Virus record (IMG/VR): IMGVR_UViG_3300046787_000099
Span: 1 to 64,000 of that record
Reading direction: 5' to 3' (one strand)
Length of the DNA stretch: 64,000 bases
Source: a virus
Made by a program: the position numbers and the translations under genes. The notes under the pieces were generated by a model. The model was not told the DNA's origin and searched no databases. It worked only from the letters and a program-made list of their open reading frames with translations. Below, one piece after another: positions 6,987 through 15,191 of the stretch (its first letter is position 1; each line of letters starts with the position of its first letter).

Positions 6987-7592
6987 TTATTTGATTTTAT
7001 AAAAGTATGATGCACCGTACATCACCTGTCCATCTAGATCAACTGATGTAGTGATCTGGTATAGTTTATCTTTCTTAGTCTTGTATATCACACCAGCCTC
7101 AGCACCACGGATACCTAGAGAGTTATTAGCCAACACACCTGCTCCAACATAAAGATTGCGTGTTGGGGGTGCATACTTAGTGATCGTCTTAGTTTCCTTA
7201 ACAATAGGGATCTGATAATTCTCACGTGTTTTTCTGTTGGTTAATTTGTTCTCTCTTACAGAGTCTTGTACAAGGATGTATCCAAATGTAGATATTCTCA
7301 ACGTGTCTGAGTAGAACTTCTGGTTCAGATACAACTGTAACAATGCTTCGTACTGACGTTTCAATGCTGCATAGTTTGTATCTGGTAACATCTCTGGTTT
7401 AGATTCAATAGGAACTTCAACTTCATAAGGTACAGGAACCTTTCTAACTACAATAGAATCATGGATCTGCCATGATGTATCATGTACAGTGATGGTATCA
7501 TTTGGACGTGCTTCTCCTGCTGCCACATGCTTAGTGTAAGCATAGAAGATGGCAATCATGCAACATACAAATAGAATGATATTAACCTTCAT
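6987..7592 (-). CDS. Spanin-like membrane protein, DUF6808-like
   Basis: A 201-residue protein with one N-terminal membrane segment (IILFVCCMIAIFYAY). A periplasmic region follows: short strand motifs (TITVHDTSWQIHDSIVV), then a probable coiled coil at about 70-115 (YAALKRQYEALLQLYLNQKF), then a beta-rich end with GVLANNSLGIRGAEAG. Proteins of this shape are common beside holin and endolysin genes in Bacteroidota phages and are good candidates for an inner-membrane spanin. Its start overlaps the holin-like gene by 11 bases. The spanin role is inferred from location and topology. Confidence 0.55.
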   Translation of the reverse strand: MKVNIILFVCCMIAIFYAYTKHVAAGEARPNDTITVHDTSWQIHDSIVVRKVPVPYEVEVPIESKPEMLPDTNYAALKRQYEALLQLYLNQKFYSDTLRISTFGYILVQDSVRENKLTNRKTRENYQIPIVKETKTITKYAPPTRNLYVGAGVLANNSLGIRGAEAGVIYKTKKDKLYQITTSVDLDGQVMYGASYFYKIK

Positions 7593-7872
7593 CTTCTGGT
7601 AGTGGATGTGTATCAGCTCCTAATAGAGCTTTGTCGCGATCAGCTTCTGTTTTACGGTTCTGTACCTTCTCATAAGAAGAGATACCAAAGCATCCTGCTG
7701 TCAATGCAGCAAATACTTCAAGGATAATTGGTTCGATTACAAACTGCTTGCCTTCAAGTCCAGTGATTACATCAATGATACCGTAAGCTGCTAGAATACC
7801 AAATGATAAAAAGCCTAATACAGACTTCTCATTGATATCATTATCGTCTTTAAAAATGTCTAATAATTTCAT
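7582..7872 (-). CDS. Holin candidate
   Basis: A 96-residue protein with two hydrophobic segments (LGFLSFGILAAYGIIDVITG at about 19-38 and IILEVFAALTAGCFGISSY at about 49-68), a short acidic N-terminus and a charged hydrophilic tail. Two membrane spans, fewer than 100 residues and direct linkage to spanin-like and endolysin genes match class II holins, which permeabilise the inner membrane at the end of infection. There is no sequence motif that proves it. Confidence 0.65.
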   Translation of the reverse strand: MKLLDIFKDDNDINEKSVLGFLSFGILAAYGIIDVITGLEGKQFVIEPIILEVFAALTAGCFGISSYEKVQNRKTEADRDKALLGADTHPLPEDEG

Positions 7873-7873
7873 A

Positions 7874-8164
7874 TTATATTTTGGTTAGGTATTTCCTTAC
7901 TTTATTGTCTTGCTCAGGTCTTATTCCTACCACATCTAACATCCTTACCTGTTTAGGTAGTTTGAATGGAGGCATTGTAGGAGCATATCCTGTCTTATAA
8001 ACTTCTCTTTCTAAGCCATCAATCCTCACTCTACTCTCTGCTGTTACTTGTATCAGCACATCCATCTTCTCATTCATTGTGTGAATGTCGTTCCATATCA
8101 TACCAAACATACCCACTACTAGAACGGATAAAGCTTTGTCTTTGATGTCTTGAAATGAAGCCAT
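7874..8164 (-). CDS. Small membrane-associated protein, first gene of lysis operon
   Basis: A 96-residue protein with a weak hydrophobic segment (ALSVLVVGMFGMIW) followed by a heptad-like region (MNEKMDVLIQVTAESRVRIDGLERE) and a basic C-terminal tail. The layout fits a small anchor-plus-coiled-coil lysis accessory or second holin-type protein. The start codon lies only about nine bases after a hairpin and T8 tract, so its expression may depend on reading through that element. No family recognised. Confidence 0.55.
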   Translation of the reverse strand: MASFQDIKDKALSVLVVGMFGMIWNDIHTMNEKMDVLIQVTAESRVRIDGLEREVYKTGYAPTMPPFKLPKQVRMLDVVGIRPEQDNKVRKYLTKI

Positions 8165-8172
8165 AGATATAG

Positions 8173-8213
8173 AAAAAAAATAGCATACCCATCCCGTTAG
8201 GGCAGATATGCTA
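8173..8213 (-). terminator. Hairpin plus T8 in the leader of the lysis operon (terminator or attenuator)
   Basis: On the minus strand a 7-bp stem (TAGCATA/TATGCTA, 8213-8207 with 8187-8181), with an inner CCC/GGG pair, is followed at once by eight T (8180-8173). It is a standard intrinsic terminator for the DUF6165-like gene upstream. It also lies downstream of the promoter at 8289-8319 and just before the ATG at 8164, so it sits inside the lysis leader. Confidence 0.7.
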
Positions 8214-8288
8214 TGTAGTTAAAACAAAAAAGGAAGATTAAAACTAAGCGGAAAGTGCTTTCGAAACTAGCTGGTTACAGCTTAAGAG

Positions 8289-8319
8289 CAAATATATGTA
8301 ATACAAATTATATATGCAA
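8289..8319 (-). promoter_or_regulatory. Bacteroidota-type promoter for the lysis/secreted operon
   Basis: On the minus strand TTG at 8319-8317 is followed after 20 bases by TATATTTG (8296-8289). Predicted transcription starts near 8282, leaving a leader of about 118 bases that contains the hairpin and T8 tract before the first start codon at 8164. Confidence 0.65.
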
Positions 8320-8331
8320 GTAAAATTTCAA

Positions 8332-8700
8332 TTAATACTCTTGGTAAGATTTCTCTTCGATGATATCAGAACCATACTTAATGTTGATAGCTTTCTTAAC
8401 AGCAGCTCTCTTGTCATTAGTAATATAAACTTCACGAGCAAGCTGGATGAATTCATTATCAAAGTCACCTAGTCTTTCGTACTCTCTGATCTTATCCTCA
8501 ATGCTCCACAATGTTAGATTGATTGAGCACAACTCTGTGTATAACTTGTCGATTAATATCTCAGCAGGGAAAGCTTCTATCAATAATGATAGTTCTTTCT
8601 GGACATTCTTTAGCTTCTCAGGATCAGTGATCCTTTCGTTCTTTATTACGAGAATACTGATCTTATCAGCTATTTCTCCTATACTAACATCTATTAACAT
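8332..8700 (-). CDS. DUF6165-like protein
   Basis: A 122-residue helical, charged protein. Its opening, DVSIGEIADKISILVIKNERI, followed by KLKNVQKELSLL, matches the pattern I associate with DUF6165, a small family repeatedly found inside bacterial glycosyltransferase and surface-polysaccharide loci. Here it is divergent from a five-gene glycosyltransferase operon, which fits that association. Biochemical function is unknown. There are 56 bases between its start and the first glycosyltransferase ATG. Confidence 0.6.
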   Translation of the reverse strand: MLIDVSIGEIADKISILVIKNERITDPEKLKNVQKELSLLIEAFPAEILIDKLYTELCSINLTLWSIEDKIREYERLGDFDNEFIQLAREVYITNDKRAAVKKAINIKYGSDIIEEKSYQEY

Positions 8701-8705
8701 GTCTG

Positions 8706-8736
8706 TTGTTTTTTTGTGTAAATATATCTAACTTTG
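8706..8736 (+). promoter_or_regulatory. Bacteroidota-type promoter of the glycosyltransferase operon
   Basis: TTG (8706-8708), 20 bases, TAACTTTG (8729-8736). The predicted start near 8743 leaves a short leader before the ATG at 8757. It supports choosing 8757 rather than the upstream in-frame ATG at 8706, which would lie within the promoter itself. Confidence 0.65.
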
Positions 8737-8756
8737 AACAGACCAACAAAAATATC

Positions 8757-9704
8757 ATGAAAGAAGTTTGCTTAAATCTAAGCGAATGTCCAGCTCTTGG
8801 AGACCTTATCTGTGCTACACCTACAATAAGAAAACTCTCTGAAGCTTATGAACAGCCCATCACTGTGGTAAGTCCTATACCAGAACTGTTCAAGAATCTT
8901 CCATACGTCAAAGCTAGTTACAAAGCATCATCAATTGATTGGGATTATTTCAATCAACACTTCATCATGCACAACTCATTTACCAATGTAGGTAAGAAGA
9001 ATGAGAGAGGTGTAGAGATGAAGCATAACACCATGGACATACGTCAGTATCATGCTGTACAACTTGGTTTTATGTTGAACAGTCAGGAATTACATTGTGA
9101 CTACATTCCTACAGAGTATTTTAAGATTAGTATACCCCAAAAGTATATACTCATACATCCTGTACAGACATGGGCTAACAGAACGTGGGCTGCTGAGAAA
9201 TGGATGGCTCTAGTTAAGAAGCTCAATGATGATGGAGTGTATGTGGTTAGCATAGGTAAAGACAGCAGTGAGAAGGGGTTCTTCAATGTGGACAAGCCTG
9301 TATTCAACTTTGATATTCCTTATGGTATGAATCTAATGAATCAAACCAGTATATCAGACTGCTATCATCTTATAAAGAATGCAGAATGTTTTATCACTAT
9401 GGACAGTGGGTTACTACATCTTGCTGGAACTACAACCACTCCCATCATACATTTAGGTTCATCACTCAATCCTGATTTCAGAGCACCTTATAGATATGCT
9501 AGGCAATATGTTGATTACTCATATGTTAGAGGAACCTGTGATTTACAATGTTGTTCTAATATGAAGTATGGTGTAAAGGAATGGGGATCTATACAAGGTG
9601 TACAACCTTTGATAGGTTGCCTTGAGAATAAAGAAACGTTTGAATGTCATCCAGAAGTAGAAGAAGTTTATGAAGAAGTTATTAATCGTATCACCTCACT
9701 TTAG
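8757..9704 (+). CDS. GT9 (heptosyltransferase-like) glycosyltransferase
   Basis: A 315-residue GT-B fold enzyme. N-terminal acceptor half: GDLICATPTIRKLSE near residue 16, the GT9 start motif. C-terminal donor half: YILIHPVQTWANRTWAAEKW, and FITMDSGLLHLAGTTTTPII, the nucleotide-sugar-binding strand-loop of ADP-heptose transferases. The C-terminus has a Cys-rich stretch (GTCDLQCC and later GC...FECHP) reminiscent of the iron finger of TibC-type heptosyltransferases. The likely reaction is sugar transfer, probably heptose, to a glycan or protein acceptor. The next gene overlaps its end by 35 bases, so the operon is tightly coupled. Confidence 0.8.
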   Translation: MKEVCLNLSECPALGDLICATPTIRKLSEAYEQPITVVSPIPELFKNLPYVKASYKASSIDWDYFNQHFIMHNSFTNVGKKNERGVEMKHNTMDIRQYHAVQLGFMLNSQELHCDYIPTEYFKISIPQKYILIHPVQTWANRTWAAEKWMALVKKLNDDGVYVVSIGKDSSEKGFFNVDKPVFNFDIPYGMNLMNQTSISDCYHLIKNAECFITMDSGLLHLAGTTTTPIIHLGSSLNPDFRAPYRYARQYVDYSYVRGTCDLQCCSNMKYGVKEWGSIQGVQPLIGCLENKETFECHPEVEEVYEEVINRITSL

Positions 9705-12282
9705 TACAGGAGGAGCACCACAGGTAACACTTAACAAGGTGGAACTACTCAAGGATCACTTTGATATCATGGTGGTTGAGTATTCATTCCTTGCATGGAA
9801 CTTTGTGGTTCAACGTAACAAGGTGATTGATATACTAGGTAAGAACTTTATCTCTCTAGGTGAAGATAAACTATCTGGTATCAAAGATGTGGTGGAAGGA
9901 TTCCAACCTGATGTCATATCTATGGAAGAGTTTCCTGAGATGTTCATGGGTGGCGAAGTGGCGAAGTGGCTATACTCCAAAGATAGAACATACAAGATTG
10001 TAGAGACTACACATGACAGCTCATTCAATCCTAAGGATAAAGTGTGGATGCCTGACAAGTTTGTGTTTGTTAGTGCATACAATATGTTTAAGTATGCTCA
10101 TCTAGATGTACCTATGGAGGTGATTGAATACCCTATAGATACAGAAGTGAGGATCCGTAAGTCCACTGATACAAAACATGTAGTGATTGTAGGACTCTGG
10201 ACACAACGTAAGAACCAAGGCTATGTTATTGAACTAGCTAAGAAGCTAATCAACTACGATATCAAGTTTCACTTCCTAGGTAATCAAGCAGGTAACTTTG
10301 AGAACTACTGGAAGCCATTGATGGAAGACCTACCTGAGAACTGTATAGTACATGGTGAGGTGGATAATGTTACTGAGTGGATCAAAGACTCTGATCTATT
10401 CTTGTTCCCATCTAAGGGTGATAGAGGTAACAAGGAACTTAATCCTATTGCAATTAAGGAAGCATTGAAATATCCTAGCCTACCTAAGCTAATATTTAAC
10501 TTAGATGTGTATTGCAACAAGTACAACAACTATGAAGATGTAAGCTACTTAACTGGTGATGCAACCACTGACAGTATTAACATGGTGGTTTCACTAAACC
10601 TAAAGCCCATCACCAAAGAGATTATTGTCATAGGTACATATCCTAACACTGATGTTAGATCACAGCTAACTGTTGATTGTATCACTGCTGCTAGGAAACT
10701 AGAAAGACCAATCATGCTGCTTAGTCACTATCCTGTACGTGATGATGTACAAGCAATGGTAGATTACTATGTATATGATGCACAAAATCCTCTAACACAC
10801 CACAGCTATTACAATCGTTTCACTCGTAGAACAGATGACATAACTGTAGAGATGAGAATAGAGGGTAATAGCAATCAGTCTCTTACAGTGCTAACTAATT
10901 TAGTTAATGGTGCTAAGGCTGCTAAGAGCTTTGGATTTAATAAGATGTGTTACATCACCTTTGATATCATCATTGATCCTCTTGATCATCATGAGATAGA
11001 GAAAGGATTTGCTAAGATAGATCACGAATGGAAAGCACGTCTAGCAACTCTTAACACTCCATTTGGTAAAGGTGTAAGCACCAACTGCATGTTCTTTGAT
11101 ACAAGCTTTGTTACTAAGCTGATAGATGATGTACGTGATCCAGAAGAATACAATGCCCTGTGTAAATCTATAGGGGCTCAGAACTTCTTGGAAGACTACA
11201 TGATCAAGAAGGTGGAAAGAACGTCAGGAGTATGGGTAGAGTATCCTGAAGAAGGAACATTCTTAAAGCATACAGGAGATGGTGTATCATCTAACAGTGA
11301 GTATGCTGGTATTCTTAACTATGAGAGATGGGATATTAACTACTTCTATTTCTATACATACAATGAGAATCTTTCAATGTATCACATGTATGCATACGAT
11401 AAGGACGGATATTCATTGCCTAACTATTCATTCAAGGAAAGAGAACTATATCTACAATTAGGTCATGATACACACAAAGTAGAATTAGTAGCAGATGATA
11501 ATAGTTCTACGAGAGTGTTCTTTGTAGACCAACCATCAGGTAGTATTGTAGTTAGAGAAGGAGAGCAACCAACTTACAGACCAAAGATTAAATTAGTACA
11601 TATACAAACAACACTAAACGATGATAGAGAAAGATTATCTAGAACGTCGCTGGAACAAGTACGAGATTACGGATGGGAGTACATCATCCACACGAATATC
11701 CCTTATACCAGCCTCCCACCCAAGCATAACTGTAACAGGCCACAAGCAGTCTCAATGGAGTTATTCGATGAGGATGAAGTCCAAAGAAGAGGCACAGCTC
11801 TTACACCAGCACACTACGGTTGCTATGAAGCCTTCAGGAATGCAATCCTAGCAGAGTTTGATGATTGTGACTATCTGATTGTATGTGAAGGAGATTGTTT
11901 GATAGAAGGAGATGTTGGAAAATTCATACAAAAAGTGGAGAAATGTGCTTTACTGTTGGATGATTGCAACATTAAGATTATGTCATTTGGTGATAAAGAT
12001 ACACTAGAGTTTGGATGGCCTCAGAGTCCTGTAGTTGAAGAAGTGAATGATGATATGTACATCACAAACCATTTGATAGGATTGCAATGCATTATGTTCC
12101 CAGCTAGTGTAAGTAGATCACTCAAGCATGTTCTATGTACACACAAATGGGATGCTGCTGATTTGTATTTCAATATAATATTCAGTGGTGAAAACATGGG
12201 TATTGTACATGAACGTTTGACAACACAAGCAGATGGTTACTCACTGATTGATAAACAAGAGAAGACATTCAGGAAGAAATGA
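9670..12282 (+). CDS. Three-domain glycosyltransferase fusion (GT4 / GT-A-like / GT25-like)
   Basis: An 870-residue protein. Residues about 1-320 resemble a GT4 GT-B enzyme (STGGAPQVTLNKVELL at the start, VVIVGLWTQRKNQGYVIELA, FLFPSKGDRGNKELNPIAIK as donor-binding end). Residues about 330-560 form a separate domain with GT-A-like beta-alpha pattern (IIVIGTYPNTDVRSQLTVDC). The C-terminal ~230 residues resemble LPS glycosyltransferase family 25: LTPAHYGCYEAF, then YLIVCEGDCLIEGD, matching the GC..SH..A and EDD motifs in relaxed form. Fusion suggests sequential sugar additions on one acceptor. It overlaps the next gene by four bases (ATGA). Individual family calls are by motif only. Confidence 0.75.
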   Translation: MKKLLIVSPHFSTGGAPQVTLNKVELLKDHFDIMVVEYSFLAWNFVVQRNKVIDILGKNFISLGEDKLSGIKDVVEGFQPDVISMEEFPEMFMGGEVAKWLYSKDRTYKIVETTHDSSFNPKDKVWMPDKFVFVSAYNMFKYAHLDVPMEVIEYPIDTEVRIRKSTDTKHVVIVGLWTQRKNQGYVIELAKKLINYDIKFHFLGNQAGNFENYWKPLMEDLPENCIVHGEVDNVTEWIKDSDLFLFPSKGDRGNKELNPIAIKEALKYPSLPKLIFNLDVYCNKYNNYEDVSYLTGDATTDSINMVVSLNLKPITKEIIVIGTYPNTDVRSQLTVDCITAARKLERPIMLLSHYPVRDDVQAMVDYYVYDAQNPLTHHSYYNRFTRRTDDITVEMRIEGNSNQSLTVLTNLVNGAKAAKSFGFNKMCYITFDIIIDPLDHHEIEKGFAKIDHEWKARLATLNTPFGKGVSTNCMFFDTSFVTKLIDDVRDPEEYNALCKSIGAQNFLEDYMIKKVERTSGVWVEYPEEGTFLKHTGDGVSSNSEYAGILNYERWDINYFYFYTYNENLSMYHMYAYDKDGYSLPNYSFKERELYLQLGHDTHKVELVADDNSSTRVFFVDQPSGSIVVREGEQPTYRPKIKLVHIQTTLNDDRERLSRTSLEQVRDYGWEYIIHTNIPYTSLPPKHNCNRPQAVSMELFDEDEVQRRGTALTPAHYGCYEAFRNAILAEFDDCDYLIVCEGDCLIEGDVGKFIQKVEKCALLLDDCNIKIMSFGDKDTLEFGWPQSPVVEEVNDDMYITNHLIGLQCIMFPASVSRSLKHVLCTHKWDAADLYFNIIFSGENMGIVHERLTTQADGYSLIDKQEKTFRKK

Positions 12283-12947
12283 AAGCAGACGTAATCATAC
12301 TGACAGACAATACAGACATAGAGAGAACCAAACAAACTATTGACTCTCTAAAGAATGCTGAGGATATATTCAGAATCATTCTGGTATCTACTGGTGATCA
12401 TGTAGAATATGCAGGAGTTTCTGTATATTGCCCTATACATGAACCGTTTAATTACAATAGATATCTAAACAAAGCATTCAAGTATACAATGCATGACTGG
12501 GTTGTTATCTCTAATGATGATGTAAGCTATCATCCAAGATGGTTTACTGAGATGATGAAGGTGTATAGAAAGAACTCAGACATAGAATGCTTCTCTCCTA
12601 CAGATGATGTGTTGCAGAAGCTGTGGTTTCCTGACTTATTTAGTGATGAGCAAGAGTATGTTGATGGGTATGAGGTGACAAAGATGCTACAAGGATGGTC
12701 AATCACTATCAAGAGATCAGCACTTAACTCTATACTACCACTAGATGAACAGTTTGATATGTATTATCAAGACAATGATTTTGCTGAGCTGTTAAAGAAA
12801 GAACGTATAGGTCATGCTATTGTAAGAAAAGCAAAGGCCAATCACCAACAGACACACTCAATAGGAATGCCTATGAGTGAAGACAAGCTAACAAAGTTAG
12901 CAGAAGACGAAAAGAAATTTAGAACCAAGTGGAACATATGGACATAG
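12279..12947 (+). CDS. GT2-like glycosyltransferase
   Basis: A 222-residue single GT-A domain: opening strand DVIILTDNTDIERTKQTIDSL, a DWVVISNDDVSYHPRWFTEM segment carrying the DD pair that binds metal and nucleotide sugar, and a later acceptor-side region LDEQFDMYYQDNDFAELL, typical of GT2 enzymes. It is shorter than most GT2 proteins and lacks membrane segments, so it is probably cytosolic. It sits in the middle of the operon and overlaps both neighbours. Confidence 0.75.
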   Translation: MKADVIILTDNTDIERTKQTIDSLKNAEDIFRIILVSTGDHVEYAGVSVYCPIHEPFNYNRYLNKAFKYTMHDWVVISNDDVSYHPRWFTEMMKVYRKNSDIECFSPTDDVLQKLWFPDLFSDEQEYVDGYEVTKMLQGWSITIKRSALNSILPLDEQFDMYYQDNDFAELLKKERIGHAIVRKAKANHQQTHSIGMPMSEDKLTKLAEDEKKFRTKWNIWT

Positions 12948-13951
12948 TACAAGTTGCAACAGGACTAATCACAATACCACCAAACGGTTGGGGTGCTGTA
13001 GAACGAATCATCTGGGAGTACAAGACTAATCTTGAGAACTTAGGGATGAATGTAAGTATCAAGTATCCTAACGAGGTAGAGAAGAAAGATAATCAGATTG
13101 TACATTGTCACATGGCTAATACAGCTATTGAGATGAGAGACAGAGATATCCCCTACATCTATTCTCTACATGATCACCATGCTGAATACTATGGTAAAGG
13201 GAGTGGTGTGTACAACATCAACCTAGAAGCTATCAAAGGATCTGTTATATCTATCTGTCACAGTGAACACATTGTTGATTACTTTACTGAGACAGACAAA
13301 CTGTTCTATCTACCACATGGTGTGAACACAGATTTCTTTAAGCCATCAGATAAGGTGGTACATGATCACAGCTTGTTGATGATTGCTAACAACGGTATAG
13401 CTGGTGATAGTACAATTGATCGTAAAGGATTTAGATACGGGATAGAAGCAGCTAAGAGATTGAACTTACCTATCACTATAGCAGGACCAGAGAACAACAA
13501 AGCATTCTTTGAGGGACATAAGGATCTATTGGAGTATGAAAAGTTAACTCTTAAGTTAACAAATCCTACAGATAATGAAACTCTTAAGTTATATCAAGAC
13601 CACACCATCTTCCTAGCACCATCATTCTTAGAATACGGACATCCTAACTTATCCATACTAGAAGCAATGAGTTGTGGATTACCTATTGTTGGTACATCCA
13701 ATGTTACACTACCAGGAATGTATAACCTAGTAGAGAACACAACACAAGCTGTGGTTACAGGCATACAGTTCACTTGTGGTAAGTATGGAACTGTAAGACA
13801 AGAACAACTAGATCAACGTATTAACCATGACTGGTTAGTTATCTGTAGAGAAAGACTTAGCAAGATGTACAATGCAATATCAGTAATTGGTCAGAAGTGG
13901 ACATCAGAAGATACAACACAAGCTTACATAAACACTTATGCTAAAATATAA
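12938..13951 (+). CDS. GT4 glycosyltransferase
   Basis: A 337-residue GT-B enzyme. The start motif GLITIPPNGWGAVERIIWEY is the acceptor-side loop of GT4. HCHMAN, LHDHH and LPHGVNTDFF are typical mid-protein motifs. The donor site includes the EX7E-type segment PSFLEYGHPNLSILEAMSCG. I chose the ATG at 12938 over an in-frame GTG at 12929; either overlaps the preceding stop. The enzyme probably transfers a sugar from a nucleotide donor to a growing glycan. The next gene starts 14 bases before its end. Confidence 0.85.
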   Translation: MDIVQVATGLITIPPNGWGAVERIIWEYKTNLENLGMNVSIKYPNEVEKKDNQIVHCHMANTAIEMRDRDIPYIYSLHDHHAEYYGKGSGVYNINLEAIKGSVISICHSEHIVDYFTETDKLFYLPHGVNTDFFKPSDKVVHDHSLLMIANNGIAGDSTIDRKGFRYGIEAAKRLNLPITIAGPENNKAFFEGHKDLLEYEKLTLKLTNPTDNETLKLYQDHTIFLAPSFLEYGHPNLSILEAMSCGLPIVGTSNVTLPGMYNLVENTTQAVVTGIQFTCGKYGTVRQEQLDQRINHDWLVICRERLSKMYNAISVIGQKWTSEDTTQAYINTYAKI

Positions 13952-15002
13952 TTTCTATTTGATTGATGGGTTGTTCTTTGAACTAGTGAGTGTATGGGAC
14001 AATAATGAGTACACAGTTGCCTTTGTAGAGGAGATAAATGGACAACGTATAGAATTGTATTCCACTACACTAAAGCAGGGCATGTGGATGAAATATGATA
14101 GGAGATACTTAGGTAACTACTATGTAGAGATTAGAACACAAGCAGGTGTACTGAAAGATCGAATCAGTCTATTACAAGAACTAAAAGGTAAGAAGGTGTT
14201 CATTAGCTATGAGTCTAGCTCACTAGGAGATACCATAGCTTGGATCCCTTATTGCTTAGATTTCAAGAAGAAATACATGTGTGATGTGGTTGTGTCCTCA
14301 TTCAAGAACTTCCTGTTTGAATCAGTGTATCCTGAACTAGAGTTTGTAGGTAGAGGAGAAAAAGTGGAGAACATCGTAGCAATGATAGAACTAGGATGGT
14401 TCTGGGAGAGCAACAAAGAACCTGTCAATCCTGTAACTGTACCATTACAGCAGACAGCATGTAACATATTACATCTACCATACAAAGAGATAAGACCAAG
14501 GATTGTTGATCTACCAGGAGTGCTACTAGAAAATGATAGGTATGTTTGTATATCTACAAAGAGTACAGCTGAGTGTAAGCACTGGGACAAATGGCCTGAG
14601 TTAATCCAAAGACTAAAAGATCAAGGATACAGAGTGATAGAACTATCTAAGGAAGCAGATGATTTTGGTGCAGAGAAACTAGAGAACACTTCTCTAGACA
14701 GTGTTATGAATCACCTTCGTGGATGTGAGTTCTATATAGGACTGTCTAGTGGGATAAGCTGGTTAGCTTGGGCTGTCAATACACAGGTGGTAATGATTGC
14801 TAACTTCACAGAAGCTAACCACGAGTTCGAATGCATTCGTGTAGAGAATAGATCTGTGTGTAATGGATGTTGGAACAACCCTATGTTTAGATTCAACAAG
14901 GGAGATTGGAACTGGTGTCCAGAACATGAAGATACTCCTAGACAGTTTGAATGCCATAGGAGTATCTCTGTTGATGATGTAATTAAGAAATTACCAATCT
15001 AG
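13938..15002 (+). CDS. TibC/BAHT-type protein O-heptosyltransferase
   Basis: A 354-residue protein of the autotransporter strand-loop-strand O-heptosyltransferase type. An N-terminal beta barrel-like region (about 1-75) precedes a GT9-type catalytic core: FISYESSSLGDTIAWIPY, then CISTKSTAECKHWDKWPELI, then FYIGLSSGISWLAWAV. The end has four cysteines, C308-x2-C311-x15-C327-x11-C339; the first three spacings match the iron-finger of E. coli TibC as I recall it. Known members add heptose to Ser of autotransporter passengers and assemble as dodecamers. No autotransporter is encoded here, so the acceptor is unknown; Ser/Thr-rich virion proteins are candidates. The family assignment is good. Confidence 0.8.
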   Translation: MLKYNFYLIDGLFFELVSVWDNNEYTVAFVEEINGQRIELYSTTLKQGMWMKYDRRYLGNYYVEIRTQAGVLKDRISLLQELKGKKVFISYESSSLGDTIAWIPYCLDFKKKYMCDVVVSSFKNFLFESVYPELEFVGRGEKVENIVAMIELGWFWESNKEPVNPVTVPLQQTACNILHLPYKEIRPRIVDLPGVLLENDRYVCISTKSTAECKHWDKWPELIQRLKDQGYRVIELSKEADDFGAEKLENTSLDSVMNHLRGCEFYIGLSSGISWLAWAVNTQVVMIANFTEANHEFECIRVENRSVCNGCWNNPMFRFNKGDWNWCPEHEDTPRQFECHRSISVDDVIKKLPI

Positions 15003-15189
15003 CACTTGGTGTATTAGTACCTATGCTAACATTACCACTAGAGGTAATACGCATACGTTCTACACCAATGCTTGTGTCTGCATTACTAGTCTTTGCAGGT
15101 AGTACTAACTTCTCTGACTTAAGGTCAGAAAGAATCATGCCACTACCAGCAAGCACACCTAATGTTTTGATAAAGTCAATCCGCTTCAT
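14983..15189 (-). pseudogene. Truncated fibre-type gene at the glycosyltransferase operon boundary
   Basis: A 68-residue frame whose N-terminus (MKRIDFIKTLGVLAGSGMIL) looks like a Tat-type or hydrophobic export signal with KR instead of RR. Its last third (GVERMRITSSGNVSIGTNTP) is the repeat found in fibre stalks, also present several times in the 1930-residue fibre of this window. The frame stops where such fibres would continue and overlaps the plus-strand heptosyltransferase end by 20 bases. It may be a remnant cut when the glycosyltransferase block arrived, or a small functional protein. Confidence 0.5.
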
Positions 15190-15191
15190 AG

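Noticed and set aside
8747-8754. TATTTTTG (minus) as a promoter for the DUF6165-like gene
   Set aside because: The -7-like box fits, but no TTG stands 19-21 bases upstream, so I could not support it.
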